In this document: in pieces, positions 1-7,558 of the stretch
How positions within the stretch are numbered: the first letter of the stretch is position 1
Layout: every line of letters begins with the position of its first letter
DNA from: Burkholderia sp. GAS332
GTDB lineage: Bacteria; Pseudomonadota; Gammaproteobacteria; Burkholderiales; Burkholderiaceae
DNA length: 64,000 nt
NCBI GenBank assembly: GCA_900142905.1
Contig: FSRV01000001.1
Coordinates: 4,712,001 to 4,776,000 of the forward strand
Direction of reading: 5' to 3'
Made by a program: the position numbers and the translations under genes
Notes under the pieces: model-generated
Seen by the model: only the letters and a program-made list of their open reading frames with translations
Databases searched by the model: none
What the model was told of the DNA's origin: nothing

Positions 1-239
1 TGTTCAGCAGCGGCGCCATGACCGTTGGTGGTGCGCTCCAGCGTGTCGTCGTGCAACAGAAAGAGCTGGTTATCCGCGGAGAGCTTGGCGTCGAATTCGA
101 CCATGCGATAGCCATAGCGCACGCACGCGTCGAATCCGGCCAGCGTGTTCTCCGGCGCCAGCGTGCCGCCGCAACGATGCGCGACCAGCTTCGGATACAG
201 CCAGTCTGCGGTTAAGGTGCGATCAATCCCGTTTCCCAC
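1..239 (-). CDS. ugpQ: Glycerophosphodiester phosphodiesterase, N-terminal part (runs off the window)
   Basis: Hydrolyses glycerophosphodiesters to glycerol-3-phosphate plus an alcohol. Read leftwards from a GTG start at 239; an in-frame TAA lies just upstream and a GGAAGG lies 9 bases before the GTG. The visible 79 codons carry the family signature: [13 protein letters not shown] (catalytic His-Arg and PENT), then EFDAKLSAD (metal-binding Glu/Asp) and [14 protein letters not shown] (second catalytic His). The usual HRG is HRC here. The rest of the protein lies left of position 1. The divergent GlpR-type regulator and its operator next door support a role in glycerol-3-phosphate use. Confidence 0.9.
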   Translation of the reverse strand, partial: MGNGIDRTLTADWLYPKLVAHRCGGTLAPENTLAGFDACVRYGYRMVEFDAKLSADNQLFLLHDDTLERTTNGHGAAAE

Positions 240-514
240 GTCTCGTTACCTTCCAGATAGAGCGGACTAACTATGCGCTCGACACGTTCCCAACTGCTAC
301 TGCCGCCATGCCACAACTGCATCATGCAGCCGTTACGCGTGAGCCCCGCACGTAGTATCGCGCCAATGGGCGACGCTGCGATAGCTGGCCACACGGTCAG
401 CGCCGCGCCCCGCGATAGTCGTGCAATCTTATTGTCAGGATGCCGAACCGTGCGGCTTCCAGGGAGCACCGAATTCAGCCGCGAATTGTTCAGGCGCCAG
501 ATCCCAAGATCCAT
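212..514 (-). other. Unrecognised 100-codon ORF overlapping the ugpQ start; possible decayed gene
   Basis: An open frame ending in TAA at 212-214 overlaps the ugpQ start by 28 bases. The second half (from about residue 35) has protein-like composition, with LTVWPAIAASPIG and [17 protein letters not shown]. The first 30 residues do not, and no ribosome site precedes the ATG at 514. It may be the C-terminal remnant of a gene once co-transcribed with ugpQ, or chance. I do not recognise the family. Confidence 0.3.
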
Positions 515-588
515 TATGGGGACGACATGGGTCGATCAAATTGCCAAAAAACGCCGCGGAATGCTCGAAATCGGACATTTCAATTCCT

Positions 589-611
589 TTCCGAACATTT
601 GATGTTCGAAA
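589..611. promoter_or_regulatory. Candidate DeoR/GlpR operator
   Basis: A palindrome with 10-base arms around a 3-base centre, TTCCGAACAT and ATGTTCGAAA, with one mismatch. A further half-like CGAAATCGGACATTT lies at 566-580. It sits between the leftward ugpQ side and the rightward DeoR-family regulator, as expected for an autoregulated GlpR-type repressor. The TTCGAACA core resembles GlpR half-sites of other proteobacteria. Function is inferred. Confidence 0.55.
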
Positions 612-795
612 TCAGTGCGACGCTTCGATTTGCGAAGGCTAAGGTTAAATACACAAACTTGCAAGCTGCCAAAAAAATACAACACAATTCAGCTAAAGTA
701 GTACGCTTGACATCGTCCGGACACACATCCATGTCCACGATGGCACTATTAAAAACAAGCCGCGTGAGCGCGCGTCCGCATCCAAGGAAAAATGC

Positions 796-1566
796 ATGTG
801 GCAGGAAGACCGTCATCAGAGAATTCGCGCGTTGCTGTCCACACTTCAACGCGTGTCGACCGAACGGATCATGGCGGATCTCGGGGTATCACGCGAAACC
901 GTGCGCCGCGATCTGCTCGACCTCGAAGCACTCGGTGAACTGAAGCGCGTGCATGGTGGCGCGATCAAACCCGCCGACGAGGCGCCGATCGCCGAGCGCG
1001 CCCACATGCGTGTCAAAGCCAAAACCGCGATTGCCAAGGCGGCCACCGGTTTGATCGCGAGCGGCCAGACCCTGTTCATCGACGCGGGCACCACCACGGC
1101 GGCGCTCGCTGAAGAGCTGGCGAAACTGGCGAACCTGACGATCGTCACCAATTCCATCGACGTCGCGCTGAAAATGCGCGGCGCCGTGGATCAAACGGAA
1201 GCGGCCAACGAAGTCATCCTGCTGGGCGGCACGATCAGCGATCGCGCCATGGCGACCACCGGCGCCACCACCGTGCTCGACATCCAGCGCTATCGCGCGG
1301 ACATGGCCTTGCTCTCGCCGGTCGGCATCGACCACCGGCACGGCGCGACCAACTACGATCACGCTGAAACCGAAGTGGCGCGCGCCATGGTCGCTAACGC
1401 CGATCGCGTGGTGATCCTCGCTGACTACAGCAAGATCGGCCAGCGCAGCCGGATCTCGTACTGTCCGGTCGATCGGATCGATGTGCTGGTCACCAACAAA
1501 AAGGCGGCCGAAGCCGCCGACTTTGCATCGCTCAAAAAGAAGCTGGAAGAGATCGTTCTGGCTTAG
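796..1566 (+). CDS. glpR: DeoR/GlpR-family transcriptional regulator
   Basis: 256 residues, the usual size for DeoR regulators. Residues 22-41 (TERIMADLGVSRETVRRDLL) form the helix-turn-helix, followed by the DeoR hallmark ELKRVHGGAI (about 48-57). The C-terminal sugar-phosphate sensor domain includes FIDAGTTTAALA, TNSIDVAL and LLGGT. An AAGGAAAA ribosome site precedes ATG 796; an ATG at 792 is out of frame. Placement next to ugpQ and a palindromic operator favours a glycerol-3-phosphate-responsive repressor (GlpR). The effector is inferred from context. Confidence 0.85.
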   Translation: MWQEDRHQRIRALLSTLQRVSTERIMADLGVSRETVRRDLLDLEALGELKRVHGGAIKPADEAPIAERAHMRVKAKTAIAKAATGLIASGQTLFIDAGTTTAALAEELAKLANLTIVTNSIDVALKMRGAVDQTEAANEVILLGGTISDRAMATTGATTVLDIQRYRADMALLSPVGIDHRHGATNYDHAETEVARAMVANADRVVILADYSKIGQRSRISYCPVDRIDVLVTNKKAAEAADFASLKKKLEEIVLA

Positions 1567-1608
1567 GGCTTAGGGCTTAGGGCTTAGGGCTTAGGATTTA
1601 GGGTTTCG
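1560..1608 (+). repeat. Telomere-like heptamer array, GGCTTAG x5 plus two degenerate units
   Basis: Five perfect GGCTTAG units (1560-1594) are followed by GATTTAG and GGTTTCG. The first unit contains the TAG stop of the regulator gene. Because the unit is 7 bases, TAG recurs in all three rightward frames. The array fills the gap between two convergent stop codons (1566 and 1611). Confidence 0.9.
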
Positions 1609-1610
1609 CC

Positions 1611-3278
1611 CTACTCCTTCACATGTATCGTGTCGAGCACGCGCTTGCGCAAGCGCGTGTCGCGCAGCGCGCCGGCTGCGTCGAGCACCGGGTAGGCCGT
1701 CGAGCAAAACAGCGAATTGAGCCGCTTCATGTCGCTGATCAGATCCAGATGCAACGCGCTGGTCTCGATGCTGCGCAAGGTTTGCCCGGCGAGCCGGTCC
1801 AGGTGTTTGTATGAATACGCGCGCTCCAGATCGCGAAAGCGCTCCTTCTCCGCCAGCAGCTGCTCGGCGCAACGCAGATCGTTATTCAGAAACACCGACA
1901 GGCCAAGCTGCAGATTGCTGACGAGGCGTGCCTGCAGGTCGTCCAGCTCGCCCAGCCCCTCCTCCGAAAACGACAGACGGTGCGCGATCTTCTTTTCCTC
2001 GATATCGCCGACGATCCGCTCGATGATGTCGCCCGCATGCTCCAGGTTGATCGTCAACGAGATGATGTCGGTCCAGCGGCGGCTGTCGGCCTCGTCGAGT
2101 TGCTCGCGGGAGATCAGCGTCAGATAGGCTTTGACCGCGGCATAGAGTTGGTCCACGTCGTCGTCCATCCGGACCGTTTCGCGCGCCTTGTCGAGGTTGT
2201 TGTTATGGATCAGGTCCGCGACGTTATCGAGCATGGTGCGCACGATGTCGCCGATGCGCAGCACCTCGCGCGCGGCGTGCGCGAGTGCGAGCGTGGGGGT
2301 GGAAAGCGCGGCGGCGTCCAGATGCCGCGGCCGCAGTTCACCGTTGGCCTGCGGCCGGTCCGGCAACACCCGCGTGCAGATGCGCGCCACCGGATCGATC
2401 AGTGAAAGGCACGCGCAACAGCGCAGTGTGTTGTAGATCACATGAAAACCGACCACCGCTTCGCGCGGATTCGCGATCAGCACCGGCAGCCCGCGTGCCA
2501 GCAGCGGCGCGAACGGCAGGATCAGCAGCGCACCCGCCAGCTTGAACGCCAAGCTGCCTAAGGCCAGGCGCCGCGCCGCCGCGTTCTGCGCGAGCGTGCC
2601 CATCAGCGCCAGCAAGCCGCTGCCGAGGTTCGCGCCGATCACAAGACACAGCGCCACCTTCAGCGAGATCACGCCGGACGAGGCCAGCGTCGCCGTCAGG
2701 AGGACCGCCGCGAGACTCGAATAGGACAGCATCGCAAATGCCGCGCCGACCAGCGCGTCGAGCATGGTGTCGCCGGTCAGCGCACCGAACATCACGCGCA
2801 CGCCGGCGCCTTGCATCATCGGCTGGGCAGCTTCGACAATCAGGTGCAGCGCCAGCAGAATCAAGCCAAGCCCGATCAGCGTACGGCCGACCTGGCCGAG
2901 ACGCGTTTGCTTGCGCGACAGAAAGAGCGGCACGCCGGACAGAATCAGGATCGGCGACAGCCATGACAGATCGAGCGTGAGCAGCCGTGCCATGAGCGCG
3001 GTGCCGACGTCGGCGCCAAGCATGATCGCGAGGCCGCCGGTGAGTGGAAGGAGACCTTGTGCCGCGAACGACGTGACGATCACCGCCGTTGCATTGCTGC
3101 TCTGCACGAGGCTGGTGACGCCGACTCCAGAGAGGAAGGCACGCCAGCGGCTGCTCGTGCTGCGCCCGAGGACGCTGCGCAGATCGGCGCCGAGCACGCG
3201 CAGGATGCCGGTACGCACGATGTGCGATCCCCACACGAGGAGCGCCACACCAGCCAGAAGGTTAAGGAGAATCAACAT
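1611..3278 (-). CDS. Na/Pi cotransporter family protein with C-terminal PhoU-like domain
   Basis: 555-residue inner-membrane protein related to NptA/YjbB: sodium-coupled phosphate transport or export. Two inverted Na/Pi repeats are visible: the first has QSSNATAVIV (about 59-68) and GADVGTALMA, the second has SYSSLAAVLL and GANLGSGLLAL. Hydrophobic segments fill roughly residues 1-320. A helical PhoU-like region (about 345-545) follows. I chose ATG 3278 (MLILLNLLAG) because it begins directly with the first membrane helix. Frames extend upstream to 3368 but give a basic, non-helical N-terminus. No strong ribosome site is seen. It is convergent with the upstream regulator. Confidence 0.85.
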   Translation of the reverse strand: MLILLNLLAGVALLVWGSHIVRTGILRVLGADLRSVLGRSTSSRWRAFLSGVGVTSLVQSSNATAVIVTSFAAQGLLPLTGGLAIMLGADVGTALMARLLTLDLSWLSPILILSGVPLFLSRKQTRLGQVGRTLIGLGLILLALHLIVEAAQPMMQGAGVRVMFGALTGDTMLDALVGAAFAMLSYSSLAAVLLTATLASSGVISLKVALCLVIGANLGSGLLALMGTLAQNAAARRLALGSLAFKLAGALLILPFAPLLARGLPVLIANPREAVVGFHVIYNTLRCCACLSLIDPVARICTRVLPDRPQANGELRPRHLDAAALSTPTLALAHAAREVLRIGDIVRTMLDNVADLIHNNNLDKARETVRMDDDVDQLYAAVKAYLTLISREQLDEADSRRWTDIISLTINLEHAGDIIERIVGDIEEKKIAHRLSFSEEGLGELDDLQARLVSNLQLGLSVFLNNDLRCAEQLLAEKERFRDLERAYSYKHLDRLAGQTLRSIETSALHLDLISDMKRLNSLFCSTAYPVLDAAGALRDTRLRKRVLDTIHVKE

Positions 3279-3504
3279 AAGGCACTGCGCATCCGTTCCT
3301 GCTGCCATGACCTGAACCGCGTGCCGCTTGAACCGGCACCCGGGGCGTTTATGACAGTAGTGTTGCACATTTCTGCCTTATTGTAATTTTGTGCTTTTAA
3401 ATATACGCTCGTGCCGAACTGTGGATTGCTATGTGCCGGCTCATCGTCCGGAACGCGATTCGCTCGCCCCCTTAAGTGTGCCCCCTTCATCACGAGGACT
3501 CTGG

Positions 3505-4188
3505 ATGAGCCGCAACCTTGCGCTGTTTGACCTGGACCATACGCTGCTGCCACTCGACAGCGATCAGGCGTGGGCCCACTTCATCGCCGGATTGGGTATA
3601 GAAGGCGCTGCGCAGCACGCGGAAGAAATCGACGATTACTACCGGCAGTATGTGGCCGGCACGCTCGATATGACCGCCTATCTGAACTACACCTTGGCGC
3701 CGCTGGCTCGCCACTCGCGCGAACAGCTCGACGCGTGGCATGCGCAGTTCATGGAGGAGGTGATTGCGCCGGCGATTCTGCCGGCCGCGCGGGAACTCGT
3801 GCAACGTCATATCGAAGCAGGCGACCTGTGCTGCATCGTCACCGCCACCAACGTCTTTATCACGAAGCCGATCGGCAAGGCGCTCGGCTTCGAACATCTG
3901 CTAGGGATCGATCTCGGCACCGAAGGCGGCGATCCTTTGGCGCACTTTACCGGACACGCCGTTGGCGTGCCGACTTTCCGCGAAGGCAAGATCACCCGCA
4001 CCGAGAGCTGGCTGGCTTCGCTCGGCCATCGTCTGCAAGATTTTCCGCAGAGCTGGTTCTATAGCGACTCGATCAATGACGTGCCCTTGCTGGAGCGCGT
4101 CACCCATCCGGTCGCGACCAATCCCGACCCGCGTCTGCGCGCCATTGCCACGGAACGCGGCTGGCCAGTGATTGAACTGTTTGCTTGA
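3505..4188 (+). CDS. HAD-superfamily hydrolase, SerB-like (subclass IB)
   Basis: 227-residue phosphatase. The nucleophile motif DLDHTLL has Asp9 and Asp11. Motif II is in IVTATNVFI, and the C-terminal acidic motif is YSDSINDVPLLE. The alpha-helical cap (about 20-95) marks HAD-IB, the phosphoserine phosphatase/phosphatidylglycerophosphatase-like group. A GAGGA 6 bases before ATG 3505 sets the start; the frame is open from 3391 without another good ribosome site. The substrate cannot be told from sequence. Confidence 0.85.
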   Translation: MSRNLALFDLDHTLLPLDSDQAWAHFIAGLGIEGAAQHAEEIDDYYRQYVAGTLDMTAYLNYTLAPLARHSREQLDAWHAQFMEEVIAPAILPAARELVQRHIEAGDLCCIVTATNVFITKPIGKALGFEHLLGIDLGTEGGDPLAHFTGHAVGVPTFREGKITRTESWLASLGHRLQDFPQSWFYSDSINDVPLLERVTHPVATNPDPRLRAIATERGWPVIELFA

Positions 4189-4206
4189 AATTGCGCGAGC
4201 CGGCGG

Positions 4207-4430
4207 CTACACACGCCCCTTCCACGGCACCAGCCGCCGCTCCAGCGCACGCATGCCGAGATCGAACAGCCACGCGATCAGTCCGATCAGCACGATGCCC
4301 ATCACCACCACATCGGTACGCAGAAAACTCGACGCGTTGAGCACCATCTGACCCAGACCGGCAGTGACGGCGACCATCTAGGCAGCAACCAGGGTGGTCC
4401 AGCAGATGGCGTAGCACAAGCTGGCCATTC
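4207..4430 (-). pseudogene. Remnant of a taurine/sulfonate ABC transporter permease (TauC/SsuC type), C-terminal end
   Basis: Read leftwards, the DNA encodes CYAICWTTLVAA, a TAG at 4380-4378, MVAVTAGLGQMVLNASSFL, then LRTDVVVMGIVLIGL and ERRLVPWKGRV with stop at 4207. This matches the C-terminal 70 or so residues of TauC-type permeases, where the stop replaces the Glu of LVAAEMVA (GAG to TAG). Nothing upstream of about 4430 continues the gene and no partner transporter genes remain. A dead fragment left by deletion is the simplest reading. Confidence 0.7.
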
Positions 4431-4493
4431 GGCGGATTGTCGTGCTTCCGCGTCGGCGGCATGATCAGCGGGTTGCCTTCAATTCGCATTCCT

Positions 4494-4940
4494 ATGGTCG
4501 ATTCTCTTAGCCGCTTGAGCTGGTTGTTTTTCAATGTCGGCGTGCCTGTTTTTGCGCCGATTGCGTTGCTACCTCTATTGAACTTTTCGCGCCACTACCG
4601 GCACGCGGCGCAAGGTATTACGCGGCGATCCATTCAGGATGGCCAGCTTTTCTGGGTCGTCATTTCGATGTGTGCGAGCGCATGCTACGAGATTGGTTGT
4701 GCCTTGAGCGAAGCGTCGATGCGCAGCACGTTAGCGCTCATGTTGGCCGCACTTCTCTGGCACGTGCTCTTCATCGTAGCCGCGTCAATACTGGTGTGCC
4801 TGGGCGCGGCCGATGCAGCGGATCGTTCAGCGCGTCACGCGAAAGAACAGGAACGTGATGGATGGTTGATGTGGTTTTCGCTGCTCATAACCGTGATCAT
4901 CGCAATCTCTTTTTCCGCATCTCATTATTCGTTTACCTAA
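4494..4940 (+). CDS. Hypothetical membrane protein
   Basis: 148 residues, not recognised. Hydrophobic stretches at about 8-30 (LSWLFFNVGVPVFAPIALL), 50-65, 80-105 (TLALMLAALLWHVLFIVAAS) and 125-145 predict three or four membrane helices. The C-terminal part before the last helix is charged (DRSARHAKEQERDG). Start chosen at ATG 4494, where hydrophobic coding sequence begins; the frame extends to 4437 and no clear ribosome site decides. It sits between a dead permease and a very small membrane protein and may be co-transcribed with the latter. Confidence 0.6.
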   Translation: MVDSLSRLSWLFFNVGVPVFAPIALLPLLNFSRHYRHAAQGITRRSIQDGQLFWVVISMCASACYEIGCALSEASMRSTLALMLAALLWHVLFIVAASILVCLGAADAADRSARHAKEQERDGWLMWFSLLITVIIAISFSASHYSFT

Positions 4941-4994
4941 CTAATTTAAATGCGCTGCGCTATACTTTTCATCCTGGCCACAAGGAGATCCAGC

Positions 4995-5129
4995 ATGCCC
5001 AATTTGATCGACCGTCTCATCGGGGATCGCGCATTCCGCCATCGCTTCATCCTCTTTCTCTACCCGTTCACGATTATCGGTGGAGTGATATCCGTTACTT
5101 GCAGCCTGCTCGCGCGTCATTACCGCTAG
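4995..5129 (+). CDS. Small single-pass membrane protein, 44 residues
   Basis: An AAGGAGA ribosome site 6 bases before ATG 4995 starts a 44-residue frame ending at TAG 5127. The N-terminus is basic and polar (MPNLIDRLIGDRAFRHR). It is followed by one hydrophobic segment, FILFLYPFTIIGGVISVTC, and a basic end (LLARHYR). TATACT at 4962-4967 could serve as a -10 box. A strong terminator follows at 5192. The good ribosome site, membrane segment and terminator support a real gene. Function unknown. Confidence 0.6.
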   Translation: MPNLIDRLIGDRAFRHRFILFLYPFTIIGGVISVTCSLLARHYR

Positions 5130-5191
5130 GCAACGCAGGCAGATCGCCGGGCGGAACGGCTGACCCGCCCGCTCCCGCGACCGTACAAAGA

Positions 5192-5225
5192 ACAAAGCCC
5201 GCAACACGTGCGGGCTTTGTTTTTC
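5192..5225. terminator. Rho-independent terminator between the small membrane protein gene and lipA
   Basis: A 12-bp perfect stem (ACAAAGCCCGCA / TGCGGGCTTTGT) with a 5-base loop is followed by TTTT on the + strand. The opposite strand has TTCTTTG, so it may serve the convergent lipA as well. Confidence 0.85.
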
Positions 5226-5249
5226 AGACAGCGGCTCTGTCTAAATCAT

Positions 5250-6257
5250 TCAAACCACCCCGGCTCCATGCGCCTGCAGATCGGCGTGGTAGCTCGAGCG
5301 AACCATCGCGCCCACTGCGGCGTGCGTGAAGCCCATCTTGTACGCTTCTTCTTCGTACATCTTGAACGTGTCCGGATGCACGTACGAGCGCACCGGCAGA
5401 TGGTGTTCCGACGGCTGCAGATACTGGCCGATCGTCAGCATGTCCACGTTGTGCTCGCGCAGATCGCGCATCACTTGGAGGATCTCTTCTTCGGTTTCGC
5501 CAAGGCCGACCATCAGGCCCGACTTGGTCGCGACGTCCGGATGCAGTGCCTTGAAGTCCTTCAGCAACTTCAGCGAATGCGCGTAGTCCGAACCGGGGCG
5601 CGCTTCCTTGTACAGGCGCGGTACCGTTTCGAGGTTGTGGTTCATCACATCGGGCGGTGCGGCGTTCAGAATGCCGAGCGCGCGATCCAGACGGCTGCGG
5701 AAATCCGGCGTCAGAATTTCAATGCGTGTTTCCGGCGACAGTTCGCGCGTCTGACGGATACATTCCACGAAGTGAGCCGCGCCGCCGTCGCGCAAATCGT
5801 CACGGTCGACGCTCGTGATCACCACGTACTTCAGCTTCAGCGCAGCAATGGTGCGCGCCAGGTTACCCGGCTCATCCACATCGAGCGGATCGGGGCGGCC
5901 GTGGCCGACGTCGCAGAACGGGCAGCGGCGCGTGCACTTGTCGCCCATGATCATGAACGTCGCAGTGCCCTTGCCGAAGCATTCGCCGATGTTCGGGCAG
6001 CTCGCTTCTTCGCACACCGTGTGCAGGTTGTGCTCACGCAGAATCTGCTTGATTTCGTAGAAGCGCGAATTGCCGGTGGCCGCTTTGACGCGGATCCAGT
6101 CAGGCTTTTTCAGCTTTTCGATCGGGACGATCTTGATTGGGATACGGGCGGTTTTGGCTTGCGCTTTCTGTTTCGCGGTGGCGTCGTAGGCAGCGGCGGA
6201 AGCCGGCACGGCATCAGGAGCGGGAGAAGCTGCGAGGTTCGCGGTAACGTCAGTCAT
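5250..6257 (-). CDS. lipA: Lipoyl synthase
   Basis: 335 residues. Radical SAM enzyme that inserts two sulfurs into octanoyl groups on lipoyl domains. It has the LipA-specific cluster [12 protein letters not shown] and the radical-SAM motif CTRRCPFC. The conserved C-terminal RSSYHA Ser (auxiliary-cluster ligand) is present. The start at ATG 6257 gives [11 protein letters not shown] and lies 13 bases past the lipB stop, so the two are an operon in reaction order. The first 55 residues are an Ala-rich extension typical of Burkholderiales LipA. Confidence 0.97.
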   Translation of the reverse strand: MTDVTANLAASPAPDAVPASAAAYDATAKQKAQAKTARIPIKIVPIEKLKKPDWIRVKAATGNSRFYEIKQILREHNLHTVCEEASCPNIGECFGKGTATFMIMGDKCTRRCPFCDVGHGRPDPLDVDEPGNLARTIAALKLKYVVITSVDRDDLRDGGAAHFVECIRQTRELSPETRIEILTPDFRSRLDRALGILNAAPPDVMNHNLETVPRLYKEARPGSDYAHSLKLLKDFKALHPDVATKSGLMVGLGETEEEILQVMRDLREHNVDMLTIGQYLQPSEHHLPVRSYVHPDTFKMYEEEAYKMGFTHAAVGAMVRSSYHADLQAHGAGVV

Positions 6258-6270
6258 TCGTTCGGTCCAG

Positions 6271-6996
6271 TCAGGCGGTGAGGGCACCGGCCTGCGGTTG
6301 GGCGACGGCCGCGGGACTGCCGTCGAGGTTTGCGGTGAGGCGTGCTGCAAAGGTACGGGCCACGTCGTCCCAGCCGGCGGTAACGCCCAGCGTTGCCATA
6401 TCGACTGTTTCGAGCCCCGCGTAGCCGCATGGGTTGATGGCCAGAAACGGCCGCAAGTCCATGTTCACATTCAGACTCACGCCATGATAGCTGCAGCCGT
6501 TGCGGATTTTCAGACCCAGCGCGGCGATCTTGGCGCCGGCATGCAGCCCGGCGTCCGGTCCAGGCGCCACGTAGATACCGGGGGCGCCCGCCTTGCGTTC
6601 TCCGGCGAGATTATACGCCGCGAGGGTGTCGATCACGGCCTGCTCGATCCGCGTGACCATCTCGCGCACCATCAGCTTGCGTCGACGCAGGTCCAGCAGC
6701 AGGTAGGCCACCACCTGTCCGGGCCCGTGATACGTGATCTGCCCGCCCCGGTCGACCTTGACAAGCGGAATGCCGCTGTCGGCCGCCAATAGGTGCGCCG
6801 GGTCGCCGGCCTGGCCGAGCGTAAAGACGGGGGGGTGTTCGACCAGCCAGATTTCGTCGGGTGTATCGGCGGTACGCGCGTCGGTGAACGCGCGCATCGC
6901 TTCGAAACTGGCTTCGTAAGGTTCGCTGCCAAGCCAGCGCAGCGTAAGCGGCGCCGTGGCGGGCAAGGGAGACGGGGAAACCGGGGTGGCGCACAT
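6271..6996 (-). CDS. lipB: Lipoyl(octanoyl) transferase
   Basis: 241 residues. Moves octanoate from acyl carrier protein to lipoyl domains, supplying LipA. Key motifs are [30 protein letters not shown] (catalytic Lys) and [10 protein letters not shown] (catalytic Cys). It starts at ATG 6996 and ends 13 bases before lipA. The DUF493 and D-amino acid transaminase genes that usually precede lipB lie at 8560-9757, separated from it by an inserted regulator pair. Confidence 0.96.
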   Translation of the reverse strand: MCATPVSPSPLPATAPLTLRWLGSEPYEASFEAMRAFTDARTADTPDEIWLVEHPPVFTLGQAGDPAHLLAADSGIPLVKVDRGGQITYHGPGQVVAYLLLDLRRRKLMVREMVTRIEQAVIDTLAAYNLAGERKAGAPGIYVAPGPDAGLHAGAKIAALGLKIRNGCSYHGVSLNVNMDLRPFLAINPCGYAGLETVDMATLGVTAGWDDVARTFAARLTANLDGSPAAVAQPQAGALTA

Positions 6997-7133
6997 AATC
7001 CCGACAGTTTACCGAAATCTGGGCATCCCCGTCGGACGTGCCTGTTTCAGGGCGCGGCCGCGCTTCGTTTCGTGACGGAACGCCGCGCAACCGCAGCACC
7101 CGCCCGCCACGATGTCGCAGCGTCCCCTGCGCT

Positions 7134-7460
7134 TCACACCGTGCGCCAGCCCCCGCGCATGCGGGCCGCCAGCCGTTCACCAACCCGCGCGAGCCAGTTC
7201 AGCGCACGTTCATCGCAGCGCGTCGGCACCGAAAACGCGACCTTCGCATGCGCGCTGCCCTCAGCGCTCAACCACAACCGTTCGCCGCGCCGCAACCGCA
7301 GCGTGTGACCAGGCATCAGCCAGTAGTCTTCCGTATCGTCGCTGCGCGTGACCCACACCGCGCCGCCATGCACGACCAGCTTGGTGCTGCGTGCTACCTT
7401 CATAGGAATGGTTTCGCCGTTGCGGATTTCAAAAGCGATACTAGAGGAAATTTCTCGCAT
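7134..7460 (-). CDS. DUF2917 domain-containing protein
   Basis: 108 residues of the DUF2917 family, a small beta-rich (cupin-like) protein of unknown function common in Burkholderiales. Recognised by GGAVWVTRSDDTEDYWLMPGH and LRLRRGERLWLSAEG. It is divergent from a GcvA-like LysR regulator 98 bases away, and this pairing suggests regulation by that protein. Its stop lies 137 bases before lipB. Confidence 0.8.
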   Translation of the reverse strand: MREISSSIAFEIRNGETIPMKVARSTKLVVHGGAVWVTRSDDTEDYWLMPGHTLRLRRGERLWLSAEGSAHAKVAFSVPTRCDERALNWLARVGERLAARMRGGWRTV

Positions 7461-7558
7461 GATGCCCTCGCCAAAGTTCGTTTCATGACTACAATCGTAG
7501 GCGTAGCAAGGGTTTACGCAAAACGATCTATTTTCACCTCTATGTGAGAAATATTGCG

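Noticed and set aside
3340..3360. A Pho-box-like CTGTCATAAAC on the minus strand before the Na/Pi cotransporter gene
   Set aside because: Only the first half matches; the required second CTGTCA-type repeat 11 bases on is absent, and its place relative to the TACAAT candidate is wrong for PhoB activation.
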